Positions 9,831 to 20,872 of a stretch of 64,000 nucleotides of DNA are shown in pieces. This stretch comes from Megaustenia siamemsis (Eukaryota; Mollusca; Gastropoda; Stylommatophora; Ariophantidae). The stretch covers positions 53,380,634-53,444,633 of the forward strand of contig JAVIAB010000073.1 of NCBI GenBank assembly GCA_032433765.1, in the 5' to 3' direction. The notes beneath the pieces were generated by a model that saw only the letters and a program-made list of their open reading frames with translations, did no database searches and was not told where the DNA came from. The position numbers and the translations under genes are program-made. Numbering within the stretch: the first letter of the stretch is position 1; each line of letters opens with the position of its first letter.

Positions 9831-10409
9831 TCAGGAGATAAAAAAAAAACAGTGATATTCACTTAAATTGAAGGTGAAACAGAGATGCTGTACTTTCAGA
9901 TGAGTGAATTTCTGTAAAATGTCCTTCTTTGTATGCAGCATCTTATAAAATTCGACACATGTTCCCTCATAGTTCACTTTGGTGATCAACATGGCTTTTA
10001 AAGTTTCAACACCTAGTTGTGTTTTATCATTTGTCCACAAACTGTTCATCAGAGAAAACACTCGTTCTGTTGCAGCATTTGTTCCAGGTAGACACAAAAA
10101 GAACTCTGCCAACTTCAGAATATGTGAAACGGGCACATGATTGTTTCTGAAGTGGGAAGCTAGTTCAACCAAACGCTGCCCTGGTAATGTTTTATTAAGA
10201 CTCCACTCACGAATTTTTTGTGAAGTAACGAACTGTTTCATGTAGACATATTCGTCATACATTTCATTTTCTGGAAAGTCGACTGAAGGCACTGTTTCAC
10301 TCACTAATGATGAAGACTTCTCAATATCTTCCCAATTTGGTGTTATGTTCAGCATTACCCAGCTGTAAGACTCTAGGTTTTGAAAATTATTTGCAGCCCA
10401 TTTCTTCAA
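9831..10409 (-). pseudogene. hAT transposase C-terminal part (dimerisation domain)
   Basis: A 192-codon open frame. Residues roughly 105-155 carry FLCLPGTNAATERVFSLMN, then LW...LGVETLKAMLITKVNY. This is the hAT C-terminal dimerisation signature: P-x-(S/T)-N-A-x-(S/T)-E-R-x-F-S, then L-x-x-x-x-(L/M)-x-(V/I)-K-x-N. The frame upstream is broken (stop and shift near 10410-10500), so the catalytic RNase-H domain is not continuous with it. It belongs to the element at 9670-12106. Function is cut-and-paste transposition in the family; here inactive. Confidence 0.85.
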
Positions 10410-10502
10410 ATAACTAAAGCTCTTTCATAAAATGAAGAAACACTGGCGTTAAACTTTTTCACATCATTACGTTGAAATCCTTCCATTTCCAGCTTTTAAG
10501 GA

Positions 10503-10826
10503 TTATCTGAACTCTTGATGGCAAGAAGCCGTCTCTGCCAGCTTGGACTCCAAGATAGCTTTCAACCTATTGATGTTGTCAATGACTTCAAATACAGTGA
10601 CCATCTGTCCCTCTACTTTCTGCACTGCTTCGTGGAAAGAGGATGCCTGACTGTGAACCAAAATAAGCCATGCCTCAGACAGTGGGTTTTCAAAGAATTC
10701 CTGTATAAAAACTGGGCATCTGTCTTGAGATTGAAATATGATTTTTAGAGGCAGGAACATGTAAAGAACCCTTTCAACAGCAGGCAAGAGCGCAAGCCAC
10801 CTATTTTGTGCATAACCTAAAATCAT
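10503..10826 (-). pseudogene. hAT transposase middle fragment
   Basis: Open frame with RWLALLPAVERVLYMFLPLK, then FFENPLSEAWLILVHSQ and VQKVEGQMVTVFEVIDNINRL. The T/R-R-W-L-(S/A)-L-x-x-A-x-x-R motif is typical of ZBED-type hAT transposases after the second catalytic aspartate. It is in a different frame from the neighbouring fragments. Confidence 0.75.
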
Positions 10827-11218
10827 CTGGAAGTCTGTGTCGACAAACTGACAAAACTCCTGAGACTTTCAACTCTAACTGTGTATGATTTGAAGTACAG
10901 ATAAATTTTTGCAATAGTCATTTCAACATCAACAGGCAATACGTCTGCAGCTGCTCGAACAGTGTTATGGAAAATATGGCAAGCACACCCAACATCTATC
11001 AAACTATGTCCAAGGTTTTCTTTCAGTTTTGTGAAAACATTGTTCTGTCCTTTTCTTTCAGCGCCCCCAAAATTAGAATTTGTGTTGTCTGCACATAATC
11101 CAACTACTTTCAGTTCTAACCATTTTCAGTTAGACAGTCATGAGTCAATAAGAAAACTACTTACTATCTATATCAGATGTTTCACCCGGCAATGACTTCA
11201 ACTCTAATATTTTAACTT

Positions 11219-11771
11219 TCAGTCCTTATTGCGATCAAAGTATCTGACAAGCAAAGGAAAAATATTGATTTCTTTGTGGTTGGTTGCTTCTGTCAGTATG
11301 GAGATAAATGTTACGTTTTCTAGGTCACATCTCAACTCGTTTAGAGCATGGGGTGTGAACACATTCCGAATAATAGCTTCTGTTTTCGTACGTGCACAAG
11401 CAAATTTTGGTTCTAAAGTTACCTGAAGCAATTTTGATGTGCAATCCATAGATCTAACGTGTGATTGTGCATCACTGTATGATATGCAAAGGCACCTTCT
11501 GTAGCAGCTAACTGTTCTTCTTTGTCACCAACCGGTTCAGCTCGAAAAAAATTTGTCAACGACGAGCTTGATGCAGCAGTAGCGACGGCTCTCTTATGTT
11601 TATCACTATTTATGTGGCTCTTAATATCACACGTCCACTATGGTTAATAGTAAACCCGGATGAACATATATTAAATCTTACAGTGAAGTCTGATGACGAT
11701 GTAGACTTTTTTATAAAAGGGTATTCCTTTTGTAAATCTTGATTAAAACTACAATTACGCTTCGGTGCCAT
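11219..11771 (-). pseudogene. hAT transposase N-terminal part, frameshifted
   Basis: Starts with ATG at about 11771 (MAPKRNCSFNQDLQKEYPF) and continues with a degraded BED-like zinc-finger segment (F-x-I-C then S-G-R near 11670). It then shifts to AATAASSSSLTNFFRAE and the TVMHNHT...CFR segment near 11470, and to 11449-11219 (ACARTKTEAIIRNVFTPHAL, then VTFISILTEATNHKEI...PLLVRYF). The last piece resembles the region of catalytic D1 in SCAND3/ZBED-like hATs, but with Asp replaced by Glu or shifted. At least one frameshift. Confidence 0.7.
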
Positions 11772-12114
11772 TTTTTGCTAAAGTAAAAGTGAAAGTTAGT
11801 AACACAACGAATATATACGAGATTTAAAACTAGGAGCGCATTCTACTGTTTTTGATATTAAACAAAATTGTCTACACAGCAACGGAATAATATTTTTTTT
11901 TAATTGAAGAAATGTACGCCGTATACCAAAATGGCAAAATTGGTAAACGTTTGTGTCCCAAATTATTTTTTATCAAATCCGGGACAAAAGCTAAAAAATA
12001 TGCCAAAATCGGGACAAAACCGGTACGGCAGCTAATCCGGGACAGAGGTTCAAAAAATGTCAAATTCGGGACTGTCCCGGACAATCCGGGACGAATGGTC
12101 ACCTTATACAAGTT

Positions 12115-12935
12115 TCAAACGTTACCATGACACAGTCTTCCTGGAACAAAAATGTGACTGCCAAATTGGCCTTAACATTGGCAGGCAAGAAATATTTTTT
12201 TCTATCTTTCCTTATCAAGCGATTTCCATGATCATGTTAATCGTACGCTGTTGTTTTACGAGAGCTCTCCAGATAACTTGTCTCTCGAGGGTACCGTCGA
12301 TGGCCACAGTTTATTCTTATGGCATTAGAATATATGAATAGTAACTTAAGATATGGCATATTAAATGTCAAAACTATCTGTTGTACTATTGTAAATCTAA
12401 AGTGCTTGAAAGAAAGATCCGTTGGAATCCAATTTTTTTTTAACTTGTCATCTCGCTGTCATTCTTTTTTCCATCTTTTTTTTCCATAATGTTACTGCGT
12501 GGACATCATCAATGCCCTCAGAGATGTGGGAATGGCAGAGACTTTGACAACCATGAGTCCACGTTACTCCTTCGGATGAAAGAGATGGGAGTTAAGATGG
12601 ACACAGCCAGAAACGAGAAACGTAGTGGGCATGTAAGAAGTCTTGTCAGCGAACACAGAACTGGAGTCGCCAGTCGCTGGACACTATGGAACTTGCGGCG
12701 GAGGGAATCTGACCACTTATGAACATGTCCGGAGTGCAATGATGATGACCCGCAAACAGCTCAATAACTGTCTGGAACCCAAGTCAAATTTCTTCTCCCT
12801 CCCTCTTTCTTCTCTCTTTACATTCTGACATTCCATATCTATTGTTGTCATAATTTTTGTATATAAAAACTATCATCAATTAAACTAAAGAATAGCCCAC
12901 TAGCATTCTATCTCTTCTCTAATTACATATCATTA
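12115..12935. other. Intron, no recognised gene
   Basis: Contains a GC-richer block at 12490-12760 that reads partly open on both strands (for example RSGHVRSLVSEHRTGVASRW), without a domain I recognise. It may be a relic of a repeat with no other copy here. Confidence 0.4.
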
Positions 12936-12939
12936 AAGT

Positions 12940-13212
12940 GTAAAAAAGGGAGCTCTTAAAAAACATCAGAAAGAAGCAATCAACATTTTTCGGGCACATC
13001 ATGAGAAGAGGAAAGTTGGAATACTTGGTTACAACTGGCAAAATAAAAGGAAAGAGAGATCGCGGGCGACAAAGAGAGAAAATACTGGATAGCTTGGTGT
13101 CATGGCATGGAAAACAGTCAACAACAGAACTGATACGATGCACTGTAGATAGACGATTGTGGAGGGACATGATCACCTACGCCAACCGGTAAGACACTTG
13201 ATGATGATGATG
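12940..13212 (+). mobile_element. RTE-like LINE (family A) 3' end
   Basis: Plus-strand coding of the family-A C-terminus: KKQSTFFGHIMRRGKLEYLV, then TTGKIKGKRDRGRQREKILD and RRLWRDMITYANR, stop, then ACTTGATGATGATGATGA. GH(I/V)MRR-x-x-LEY-(L/I)-V-TTGKI is shared with copies at 14.0, 27.1, 43.4, 50.7, 54.1 and 55.0 kb. 5'-truncated, as is usual for LINE insertions. Confidence 0.85.
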
Positions 13213-13399
13213 AAAGTGTTTACCATGTAAGCCAGAGAAGATTCTATCTTTGTGTTGTAAAACAATAGTAAGAGCTATGTTTCCATATTACTGGTGTGCT
13301 AGCTAGTTAGATTAGTACATGTACAACGTTCCTACTAATCTGTCAAAGTAATATTAGATAAACAATATGATGCACGTGAATATATAAATATATATATAT

Positions 13400-14111
13400 A
13401 TAAGCGGCTTTCCAAAAATGAGGAAGATACTATGCAATCCATTTTTGACAATAAAAAAAAGTAAAAAAAAAAAGTAAAGTACCCCGTCACGCCAAGTGGC
13501 ATATAGGGAATATGGTGTTAGTGACCATAAATTTTACAGAATTTCGGCACATGATTTTTGGGGTAATGTGGTCGGTATTACGCTCGCGCCGCTTTACTTT
13601 CCCTGAAAAATCCGGTACCCATTTAAGGCTGGGTGAACACGGAAGACGTCGGTTGGGATCGAACCCAACTTCTTGTCCTTTATAGTCCAGTTCACTAACC
13701 ACTGAGCTATCGCGGCTGCCTATATGGATATGAATCATGGACAATAGGACAATAGACAAGAAATCACTGGAGTCTGTAGAAATGTGGTTTTACCGAAGAA
13801 TGTTGAGAATACCATGGACAGCTAAGAAGAGTAATGAAAACGTTCTGAAAGAGGTCAAAGCAAAAAGGGAGCTAATTTCCAATATTAGGATAAAATAATC
13901 ATCATTTTTTTGGCCATGTAATGAGAAGAGAACAATTGGAATATATTGTAACAACTGGAAAAATTGAGGGACGAAGAGATAGATGGGAGAAAAAACACCA
14001 AACAGCTTAAGAGAATGGCTTGGCAGAAGGTCAATAATAGAAATGATAAAGAACTGTCGAGATCGAAAGTTGTGGAGAGACATGATCACCTACGCTAGCA
14101 GGCCCGGTACT

Positions 14112-14112
<1 letters not shown>
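13400..14112 (+). mobile_element. RTE-like LINE (family A) relic split by a SINE
   Basis: The left part (13405-13445) matches the KMRKILLNPIL-x-x-ETR segment of the copy at 55.2 kb. The right part (13722-14112) runs YGYESWTI through GHVMRREQLEYIVTTGKIEG to the end GCAGGCCCGGTACTTGAT, continuing into a (TA)n tract in place of (TGA)n. Several stops. Interrupted at 13446-13721 by a family-A SINE, with loss of about 15 codons at the junction. Confidence 0.8.
13446..13721 (-). mobile_element. tRNA-derived SINE (family A), inside a LINE
   Basis: Minus-strand orientation: head AGCCGCGATAGCTCAGTGGT (box A) and GGTTCGATCC (box B), body ending ...CTTGGCGTGACGGGGTACTT, then a long A/T run (on the plus strand AAAAAGTAAAAAAAAAAAG). 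Almost full length. No convincing target-site duplication because the LINE flank is rearranged. Confidence 0.85.
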
Positions 14113-14175
<63 letters not shown>

Positions 14176-14190
14176 GGAGAAAGAGAGAGT
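14113..14190. repeat. (TA)n-(GA)n microsatellite
   Basis: About 45 bp of TA dinucleotides followed by GAGA. It begins exactly where the family-A LINE normally ends in (TGA)n, so it probably grew from that tail. Confidence 0.9.
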
Positions 14191-14415
14191 GAGAAAGACA
14201 ATTCGCTCACACACTGAAGGACTTAAAAGACAGTGGTCTGGAATGAAAAATAATGGAAATCATAATCCGGACGATACAACAGTTTCAGACCAAGAAGAAG
14301 GTCGTTACAAGACATCAAGGAGACCTTGAACATGACAAATGAAGACGTTTTAGTTCTGGCTAGAAACAAAATCCTTTAGTCGGGCTGTGGTGAATGCAAC
14401 GTTCTGCGCAGGACA
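14191..14415 (+). mobile_element. LINE C-terminal relic with VVNATF ending
   Basis: Partly open plus-strand frame (RKTIRSHTEGLKRQWSGMKN) with a downstream remnant ...LARN...VVNATFCAGHAT near 14355-14405. The end corresponds to the unit that is tandemly expanded at 5.96-6.83 kb, so this is likely a single-copy 3' end of the same LINE family. Confidence 0.5.
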
Positions 14416-14639
14416 TGCAACCTAATGATGGCTGAAGAATTTTAATAACTGATGTATCAGGTCTTACATTAATAACATTATCAATAAGTTGTGTGTTCAT
14501 CACAGCAAATATTTATAATAGTTCAACAAGAAGCAATCCTATATTTTGGCACTTATCCCAACTCTGAAGCCATCCTGTAGAAGAAATGTTCCGTTTGGTC
14601 TATAGCCTGGCCTAGTGCAATCACCATGCGATACATGTT

Positions 14640-14745
14640 AAGATTTGTATTTCGCCTCCAGCAGAAAAGCTCTGATCCTTACCAGGAATCGAACCCATAT
14701 ATGCCTGATTGGCACATGGAATATTGTTATTCCACTCCAGTCAAC
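14640..14745 (-). mobile_element. tRNA-like SINE relic
   Basis: The reverse strand reads GGTTGACTGGAGTGGAATAAC ... GGGTTCGATTCCTGGTAAGG. This gives a possible degenerate box A and a strong box-B-like GGTTCGATTCC at about 14690. No second copy in the window and no clear TSD. Confidence 0.35.
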
Positions 14746-14933
14746 CATGATATAATTTATAGGCAGAAGGTACGAATATAAACAACAAATATTATGTTAT
14801 AACCAAAGCTGTTTGTTTAAGATTGGTTGTTGTTCTAAATTTCCCCACAACAAATACAAAAAAGCAATTCTATAGTTGTGACGCTTGTCAATTACTTGCC
14901 AGTAACTGTGCTGCCAATCATGAATGAGACCGG

Positions 14934-15205
14934 CGAATAATTTCAGGGGACGAGTCAGAACACTCGAAAAAAAAAACACAAATAATCAACAACAGAAAAA
15001 AAACAAAGAACAATAGGTGGTCCGATGCAGAATCGTAGCCGCACTCCTCGGTACAGCGCCTTGCCACGAGAACCAAACGCTATAGCACACGGTCAACTCA
15101 GATACCTAAAAACAAGCGATGTGCCGAGGAGTACCGGTTCGATCCTGCTTCAAACCATTTTTGTGTGTGTGATATAAACATGCCTCTTCCCCTGAAATTA
15201 TTCGC
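14934..15205. repeat. Inverted pair of family-D SINE halves (large imperfect palindrome)
   Basis: The outer arms are GCGAATAATTTCAGGGG (14934-14950) and CCCCTGAAATTATTCGC (15189-15205), perfectly complementary. Moving inward, a box-B-like tRNA segment occurs on the minus strand near 15010-15060 and again on the plus strand near 15120-15160 (GTGCCGAGGAGTACCGGTTC, GATCCTGCTTCAAACC). The two SINE halves therefore face each other head to head around a short unique centre. The transcript would fold into a long hairpin. Confidence 0.65.
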
Positions 15206-17395
15206 TGATTTAGCACCTCGGAACTTTCTCTCTATAATCATATTCATGTATTATCATTTGTCTCAATGAATAAGACCTCCTACTGAACAGTGATTGATTA
15301 AACACTTTCTAAAGTACACACACACTTTTCAAAACCACGTCATTATTAAGCCGTTCATGTTTCAAGTGTACGGTGAGTTGTCCCGCTTATCTTTAATTCC
15401 TTATCACCAGCGGTAATGATGTTATCTCTACTGTTTAGTTGCCCTTTTATCATAATTATATTATCATAATTATATTAGATTGCGCGTCTTCATGTAATAC
15501 TGATATTAATATAAGCCGGGCTAGATAATAACTAATGCTTGATAGATTACTTGTTATTCACCCACAAATTATTTCCGAAACAGCAGAGTATGTTGGTGTA
15601 TGTTTATTATGTTGTAGTTGCTACGAATGATCAGCCTATAAGAGGACATGCAGTTACAGTCAGCTTTGTGTCTTAATTTACAGAGCTAAACTACACTGTA
15701 TCGTATTGTATGTACCATGTATTGCACCATGTATTGTACCTTTCGACCATGTACATCTTAGTATTATTTGGATACCGTGCTGGCCTTTTTGCTTCGATCA
15801 TACTCTAGTCATGGCAGATTAACTTTTCCCGTGACATGCGCATGGGGAAGTGTGGTCTTTATCAGCTCTTGTTCACTGATCCTAATACTAGCGGTCTGCG
15901 ATAGGTCGCTTATTGCTTCCCACTCATTCACTTAATCGTCACATTATTTTTATTAACTATTTTGTTTCATTTACTCTCCTACTTTCTTTCAATGACCAGT
16001 TCTTCAATTTGTTCTTTCCACAAAGCGTTTTTCTGTCGAAACTGAAAATAAAACCTCTGACCCGAACACCTCGTGACAACTTCCTCGGTCATGCGGCCTT
16101 TATTCCTCAACCTCGTAGAAAACCCCAAACAAAAAATAGTAGTTCTATCAAGGAGTTTATGTCCCGGCTGTCGTGTCTATGTTATACATTGACTTGTGAC
16201 AGACAAAGAGCTAAGAGATTGGCCTCAGGTGTGTTTCAGGTGAGAGTGATACACTTTCGTTGCAAGTTGTCGTGTCCGTATACACATTGTCTGTTTTATA
16301 CTTCTTTATTTACTCAATTGTCTTTCAGTATCAAGAGAAGATATCGTTTTTGGCCTTTTGCTCTTCTTTTGGTCTCTCCTGCTATGTTTCCGAGTGTCTC
16401 TAATATCTACTCATTCTATATTTGACGTGGTCGGCCGCTTGGTCAACTATTCTCATGTTTCTTGATGACTTATTATGCCGCATTTAATTCCTTCTTAATT
16501 ATCTTGTGGTCAAACCATTTATATTTTGTCTCTTTATATATTCAATATTTTGTATCTTCTAATTTTTACAACTTTTTATTTCTTTTATCAGTTTATCTAT
16601 CTGCTTTTTTTTTCTATCTGGCTCCCCCTGTTTGTCTAGTCCTCTCTCAACCATCCCTATCTTATCCATGCGCCCAACGTGAATTTACAGTTTTCTGCAG
16701 CACCTACACGTTAGCGCATTCAATACAGAGATAGTCTGATTCCAAAAGACAGCTTCTTATTTTTTCTTATCAATTCAACACTATTACACATAAACTGTTT
16801 ATGTACAGCAGTAACAAAGTAATGGATAACAGTTCACCATGTGACGATGAATCATACACCATTGACAGGTTCAACAGCTGAAATAAAATAAACTGTTATA
16901 ATGATAAAAACTGGCACTATTATTAAACTTGTCATACAAATTGAGGCATTCTGATAATTGATCCACAGTGACTGCGAATACAAACGTTGGGATTAACAAC
17001 TATTCAACTTAACATTAGCCACTATTCAACTTACCAAAAGCAAACTTAGCTATCAATAAGTTGCTAGAAAATTCAATTTCATGAAACAGCATTTGATTAA
17101 TCTGTATCAGGCTATTCAATCGAGATTTATAAGTAGGCTATGTACATTGAACACAAAAGGCGAACCATATTTTATAGGAGGTGGGTATATGTATGCTTGT
17201 CTTGTCTTTGACTCGCTAAAGCGGTCGGTAAAGTGGTGACACAAATAGGGAAAGAAAAATAAAAAGATAGTTCTGACACACCTCAAATGTGGAAGTAGTG
17301 ACCATGTTTTGACATCAGCACATTTTTGTGTTAGGTGGTCAAAACTATACAAGACCTGTCTTTCTTTACAAAAAACATAAAAAATTGCTAGTACA
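15206..17395. other. Intron, no recognised gene
   Basis: No domain or LINE/SINE similarity seen. Open frames at 15913-16425 and 16462-16734 (plus) are T-rich and low complexity. An AT inverted/direct repeat (CATAATTATATTA doubled) lies at 15450-15477. Confidence 0.45.
15636..15670 (+). promoter_or_regulatory. Weak TATA/initiator-like arrangement
   Basis: TATAAGAGG at about 15637 is followed about 25-28 bases later by a TCAGCTT initiator-like motif. The spacing fits a metazoan core promoter, but no gene was recognised downstream; it could be chance or an old LTR. Confidence 0.15.
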
Positions 17396-17399
17396 CATT

Positions 17400-17510
17400 T
17401 AAGACTGCGTGGTTCTAGAAACTGTTGAATGGAAACGAACTCGACCTCTTGCTCTAGCAGACCAGTTCGCTAACGCGAGGTCTGTTCCCAGACACATATA
17501 TACAGGATAA
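17400..17510 (-). mobile_element. tRNA-like SINE relic
   Basis: The reverse strand has GCGTTAGCGAACTGGTCTGC (box-A-like) and GGTCGAGTTCGTTTCCATTC (box-B-like). The AGCGAACTGG...CTA segment resembles the family-A head, but the body differs. No TSD. Confidence 0.4.
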
Positions 17511-17639
17511 TTAAAAGGGAGAGACCCGTGGTGTACCTTCATGTGTTGTACATGGAGCGTTAATGTGTTACAATTCAAAGCCAGGCTTTCAATGCTCTTC
17601 AAAGATTGATTGCAGAATTTGTGCAAGTGCTGTACAAAT

Positions 17640-18365
17640 ATTACCAGTCTCTAACTTCGATGTTTAATTATGCCTGTCTCTTACCTCGATATTTAATTAT
17701 GTCCGTCTCTTACCTCGATATTTAATTATGTCTGTCTCTTACCTCGATATTTAATTATGTCTGTCTCTTACCTCGATATTTAATTATGTCTGTCTCTTAC
17801 CTCGATATGTAATTATGTATGTCTCTTACCTCGATATTTAATTATGTCTGTCTCTAACTTCGATGTTTAATTATGTCTGTCTCTTACCTCGATATTTAAT
17901 TATGTCTGTCTCTAACTTCGATGTTTAATTATGTCTGTCTCTTACCTCGATGTTTAATTATGTCTGTCTCTAACTTCGATGTTTAATTATGTCTGTCTCT
18001 AACTTCGATGTTTAATTATGTCTGTCTCTAACTTCGATGTTTAATTATGTCTGTCTCTAACTTCGATGTTTAATTATGTCTGTCTCTCACCTCATGTTTA
18101 GTTATGTCTGTCTCTCACCTCAATGTTTAATTATGCCTGTCTCTTACCTCAATGTTTAATTATGTCTGTCTCTCACCTCACTGTTTAGTTATGTCTGTCT
18201 CTTACCTCGATGTTTAATTATGTCTGTCTCTTACCTCGATATTTAATTATGCCTGTCTCTCACCTCGATGTTTAATTATGTCTGTCTCTTACCTCGATGT
18301 TTAATTATGTCTGTCTCTTACCTCAATGTTTAATTATGCCTGTCTCTTACCTCGATGTTTAATTC
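17640..18365. repeat. 29 bp minisatellite, about 25 units
   Basis: Unit GTCTGTCTCTTACCTCGATA / TTTAATTAT with TTACCTCGATA, TAACTTCGATG and CACCTCAATG variants arranged in blocks. For example, the TAACTTCGATG form runs consecutively from about 17965 to 18070. The block structure suggests higher-order amplification. Confidence 0.95.
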
Positions 18366-19126
18366 AATAACACATATTTGTTTCTGTTGTTATTATTGTA
18401 CATTAAGACCATGAAAACAAGAGTTGTCGAGTTACTAGAATCCTTCTTTAGACTCTCAATTTGGACAAGACAGCAGAGGGTAAAGATATTGAAAATGAAA
18501 GAGTAAAGCCTACGAGGAATTGTAATAATAGTTATCGAACTGGTTACGGAGGGCAGGTTGGATCCCTTTTAGATCCCTCGAAAGTTTTAGACTAATCAAA
18601 CCTCAAGTTTGTACTGGATTTAGAAAAAAAAAACGGCACTGATGTGGTTCTGCCCACATTAACTAAAAATGTGCCAAATGTTAGTAAAATATGACAAAAG
18701 TATTATTCTGTATAGAAATTGTGGCGTGGCAGGTTTGGTTTTTCTTTCTTTCAATCTGAAAGAGAATACACACTGAAACATTGACAGAGAAGAGTCAGTT
18801 AAAGCTTTACATTTTTAATTTTGTGGTGATAAAAGGACAGATTTAATTAAAATGAATTAATGTATAGTTAACTCTGTGGACAGACAAATAAGTGCAGTGC
18901 TGCTGGAAATCTGGTGAGCAGGAAACGACAACTTTACACAGGAGAGCAATACAAAACCATGATGTTTCACGTCATACATATGTATAAGTGTGACAAATAA
19001 AGATCTTTACAAAATATGCAAGTTTCCTGGTGGGGACAATAGTTTCTACCCTATGACCCGTGTTTGTCCCCAAGGGGACCTGACACGACTGAGGTCATTG
19101 AAGAGCGTACCAACCAATCAACTTAC
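18366..19126. other. Intron, nothing recognised
   Basis: AT-rich sequence between the minisatellite and the exon at 19127. No coding trace or repeat family seen. Confidence 0.5.
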
Positions 19127-19204
19127 CCGCCGTATTGTCTGGGTACTTCCGGCTGATCCACTTGACCTGATTTAGGTTTTGGCAATGTTGGTGGTCCCAC
19201 TTTT
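19127..19204 (-). CDS. PDZ-LIM gene exon (78 bp, symmetric cassette)
   Basis: Acceptor TTCTTGCAG before 19204 and donor GG|GTAAGT after 19127. It completes AA|A from the previous exon and ends two bases into a codon. Product: KVGPPTLPKPKSGQVDQPEV then PRQYG. As a 3n, phase 2-2 exon it could be skipped without a frameshift. The KP(K)SGQV element is echoed by the KKPAGQV repeats in alternative exon version 1. All three alternative downstream exons can splice directly from this donor. The protein segment is short, Pro/Lys-rich linker between the PDZ and LIM regions. Confidence 0.8.
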
Positions 19205-19920
19205 CTGCAAGAATTTAAATATGAACAATGGGACATGTTTCGTGGAGAGATGTCCTAGAGAAGATGAGATCAGAGTAATGAGAGAAGTTTGTGTTATGAG
19301 GATCATTGATGTGTGTGTTGAGTGAGAGAGAGAGAGAGAGAGAGACCATGGGTGTGGGGAGTAGTGTACTGATAGGTATAGAGGAAGGAAGACATTTGTA
19401 GGACCATTATTAGGTGAAATTCATTACCACTGGTGTAAACGATCACACTCACAAATTATGCCCTTTTTCCTTGCTCGTTATTTGTCTTTGATTCACTTCC
19501 GGAAGACAGGACGGGGCCTTTGTAACATGTAGAAATATTTTGTTATAATTCTACTGACACTGAATTGCTGCAGAAATCACGTTTTGTTTTGGAAACGATG
19601 CTTATACCTGTAGTATTCTACGTATATTTCAGAACTACATCATATCCCATCAGAAGTTATTGAGCCAATGTGTTTACAGTTGTTGGTATGTTTAATCTTG
19701 CTCTATATATTTGTATCCTGCGCTTCAGTAGGTTCTTTTTTCTTATAACAACAATGAAATCTATTTTCTTGCTGTTTGGACTAAACTATATACTTTTATT
19801 TTCTGTAAATACAACCACAATACTCTTGGATCACACAAACTAAATAATTAAACGAATATTTTTATCACTGAAATGTCTGCACTGCGTAGTGCTAAACAAA
19901 ACTAAAATATATGTTCAAAC
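19205..19920. other. Intron with (AG)n run
   Basis: A short (AG)n at 19323-19344, otherwise unremarkable AT-rich sequence. Confidence 0.5.
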
Positions 19921-19924
19921 AGAT

Positions 19925-20430
19925 CAGTACCGTGTCTGTTGGCGTAGGTGATTATGTTATACAACTTTCTACCTCAACTTTTGTTTATCATTTATGTTGT
20001 TGATTTCTTACCAAACGATTGTTTATTTTATCTCGCTGATTATGTATTCTATCTCTTCCTCTTTCAACTTTTGTTATGTCGTCAGAAAATATTTCACTTG
20101 TTCCCTTCTCATAACATGACCATAAAGGATGTCTATTTTCTCCTGCTGTTGCACATAAACTTTTGTGTAATGCTCTGTCCTCTTTTAGAACGCTCTCATT
20201 ACTCTTATAAGCTGCCCATGGTAATCACATTTCCTCTATAAAACCATATTTCTGTTTCTTCCAACTATTTTCTTGTATGATGTACGCTGAGTGTACGAGT
20301 AGATCCAGGATTCGTATCTATATTTGAAGATTGGCTTCACATAACACTGAAGAGCTCTTTTTATGCTTTTCATTGACCAAAATGGAATGCAGAATATGTT
20401 TCTTATTCTTTTAAACAAAGGCTTTGCCTG
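19925..20430 (-). mobile_element. RTE-like LINE (family A) relic, 3' part
   Basis: The plus strand starts with GTTGGCGTAGGTGATTATG, the reverse complement of the family-A terminus. Minus frame 20418-20236 gives ALQCYVKPIFKYRYESWIYS, matching the L-K-x-Y-V-x-P-(I/V)-L-x-Y-x-x-E-(S/T)-W motif of these LINEs. Heavily decayed. Confidence 0.65.
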
Positions 20431-20514
20431 AGCTATTCAGCACCTCAGCTTTGGTGTACAAATACCATCTGAGGGTAACACGTTTGTGTTCAAAAATAGC
20501 AAAAACTGACTCAC

Positions 20515-20636
20515 TTTTTCAGTTCTGTTAGATCTATTCCATAGGAGAATGGCTTGGGTCCACCTGATTTGGCTGACTGCATCATTGTGGTGAGAAGCTG
20601 GTCAGGAACCTTCTGCTCATCCAGCTCCTCGTTTTG
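20515..20636 (-). CDS. PDZ-LIM gene exon (122 bp)
   Basis: Acceptor TTTATTGCAG before 20636, donor AA|GTGAGT after 20515. It enters in phase 0 directly after the CAG that ends the large exon, and leaves two bases into a codon. Product: QNEELDEQKVPDQLLTTMMQ, then SAKSGGPKPFSYGIDLTELK. A short amphipathic stretch (VPDQLLTTMMQSAK) followed by KPFSYG suggests a conserved linear motif, but I cannot name it. A (AGT)n/(GGT)n microsatellite lies 40-250 bp upstream of its acceptor. Confidence 0.8.
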
Positions 20637-20679
20637 CTGCAATAAATATCCTTGTAATATTATTTTCATTAATAGTAAT

Positions 20680-20687
20680 GGTGGTAA

Positions 20688-20723
<36 letters not shown>

Positions 20724-20788
20724 CAGTAGTGGTGGTGGTGGTGGTAGTGGTGGTAGTAGTAGTAGTAATAATAGGAGTAGTGGTGGTG

Positions 20789-20824
<36 letters not shown>

Positions 20825-20836
20825 ATAGCAGTAGTG

Positions 20837-20872
<36 letters not shown>

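Larger units (their letters stand above)
9670..12106 (-). mobile_element. hAT transposon, 2.4 kb, with TIRs and exact 8 bp TSD
   Basis: Ends are TAAGGTGACCAT at 9670 and its inverse ATGGTCACCTTA ending at 12106. Both are flanked by TACAAGTT (9662-9669 and 12107-12114), the 8 bp duplication typical of hAT. Sub-terminal CGGGAC/TCCGGGAC motifs repeat near 12060-12090. Minus-strand transposase pieces in order are an N-terminal MAPKRN...start at about 11771, a middle region (11449-11219 and 10826-10503) and the C-terminal dimerisation domain (10409-9831). The element is a good candidate for having moved relatively recently, but its gene is broken. It sits 97 bp upstream of the acceptor of alternative exon version 1. 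Confidence 0.9.

Noticed and set aside
15913..16734. Two plus-strand frames of 170 and 90 codons
   Set aside because: T-rich low-complexity coding, no domain, no splice or promoter support beyond a weak TATA-like string.
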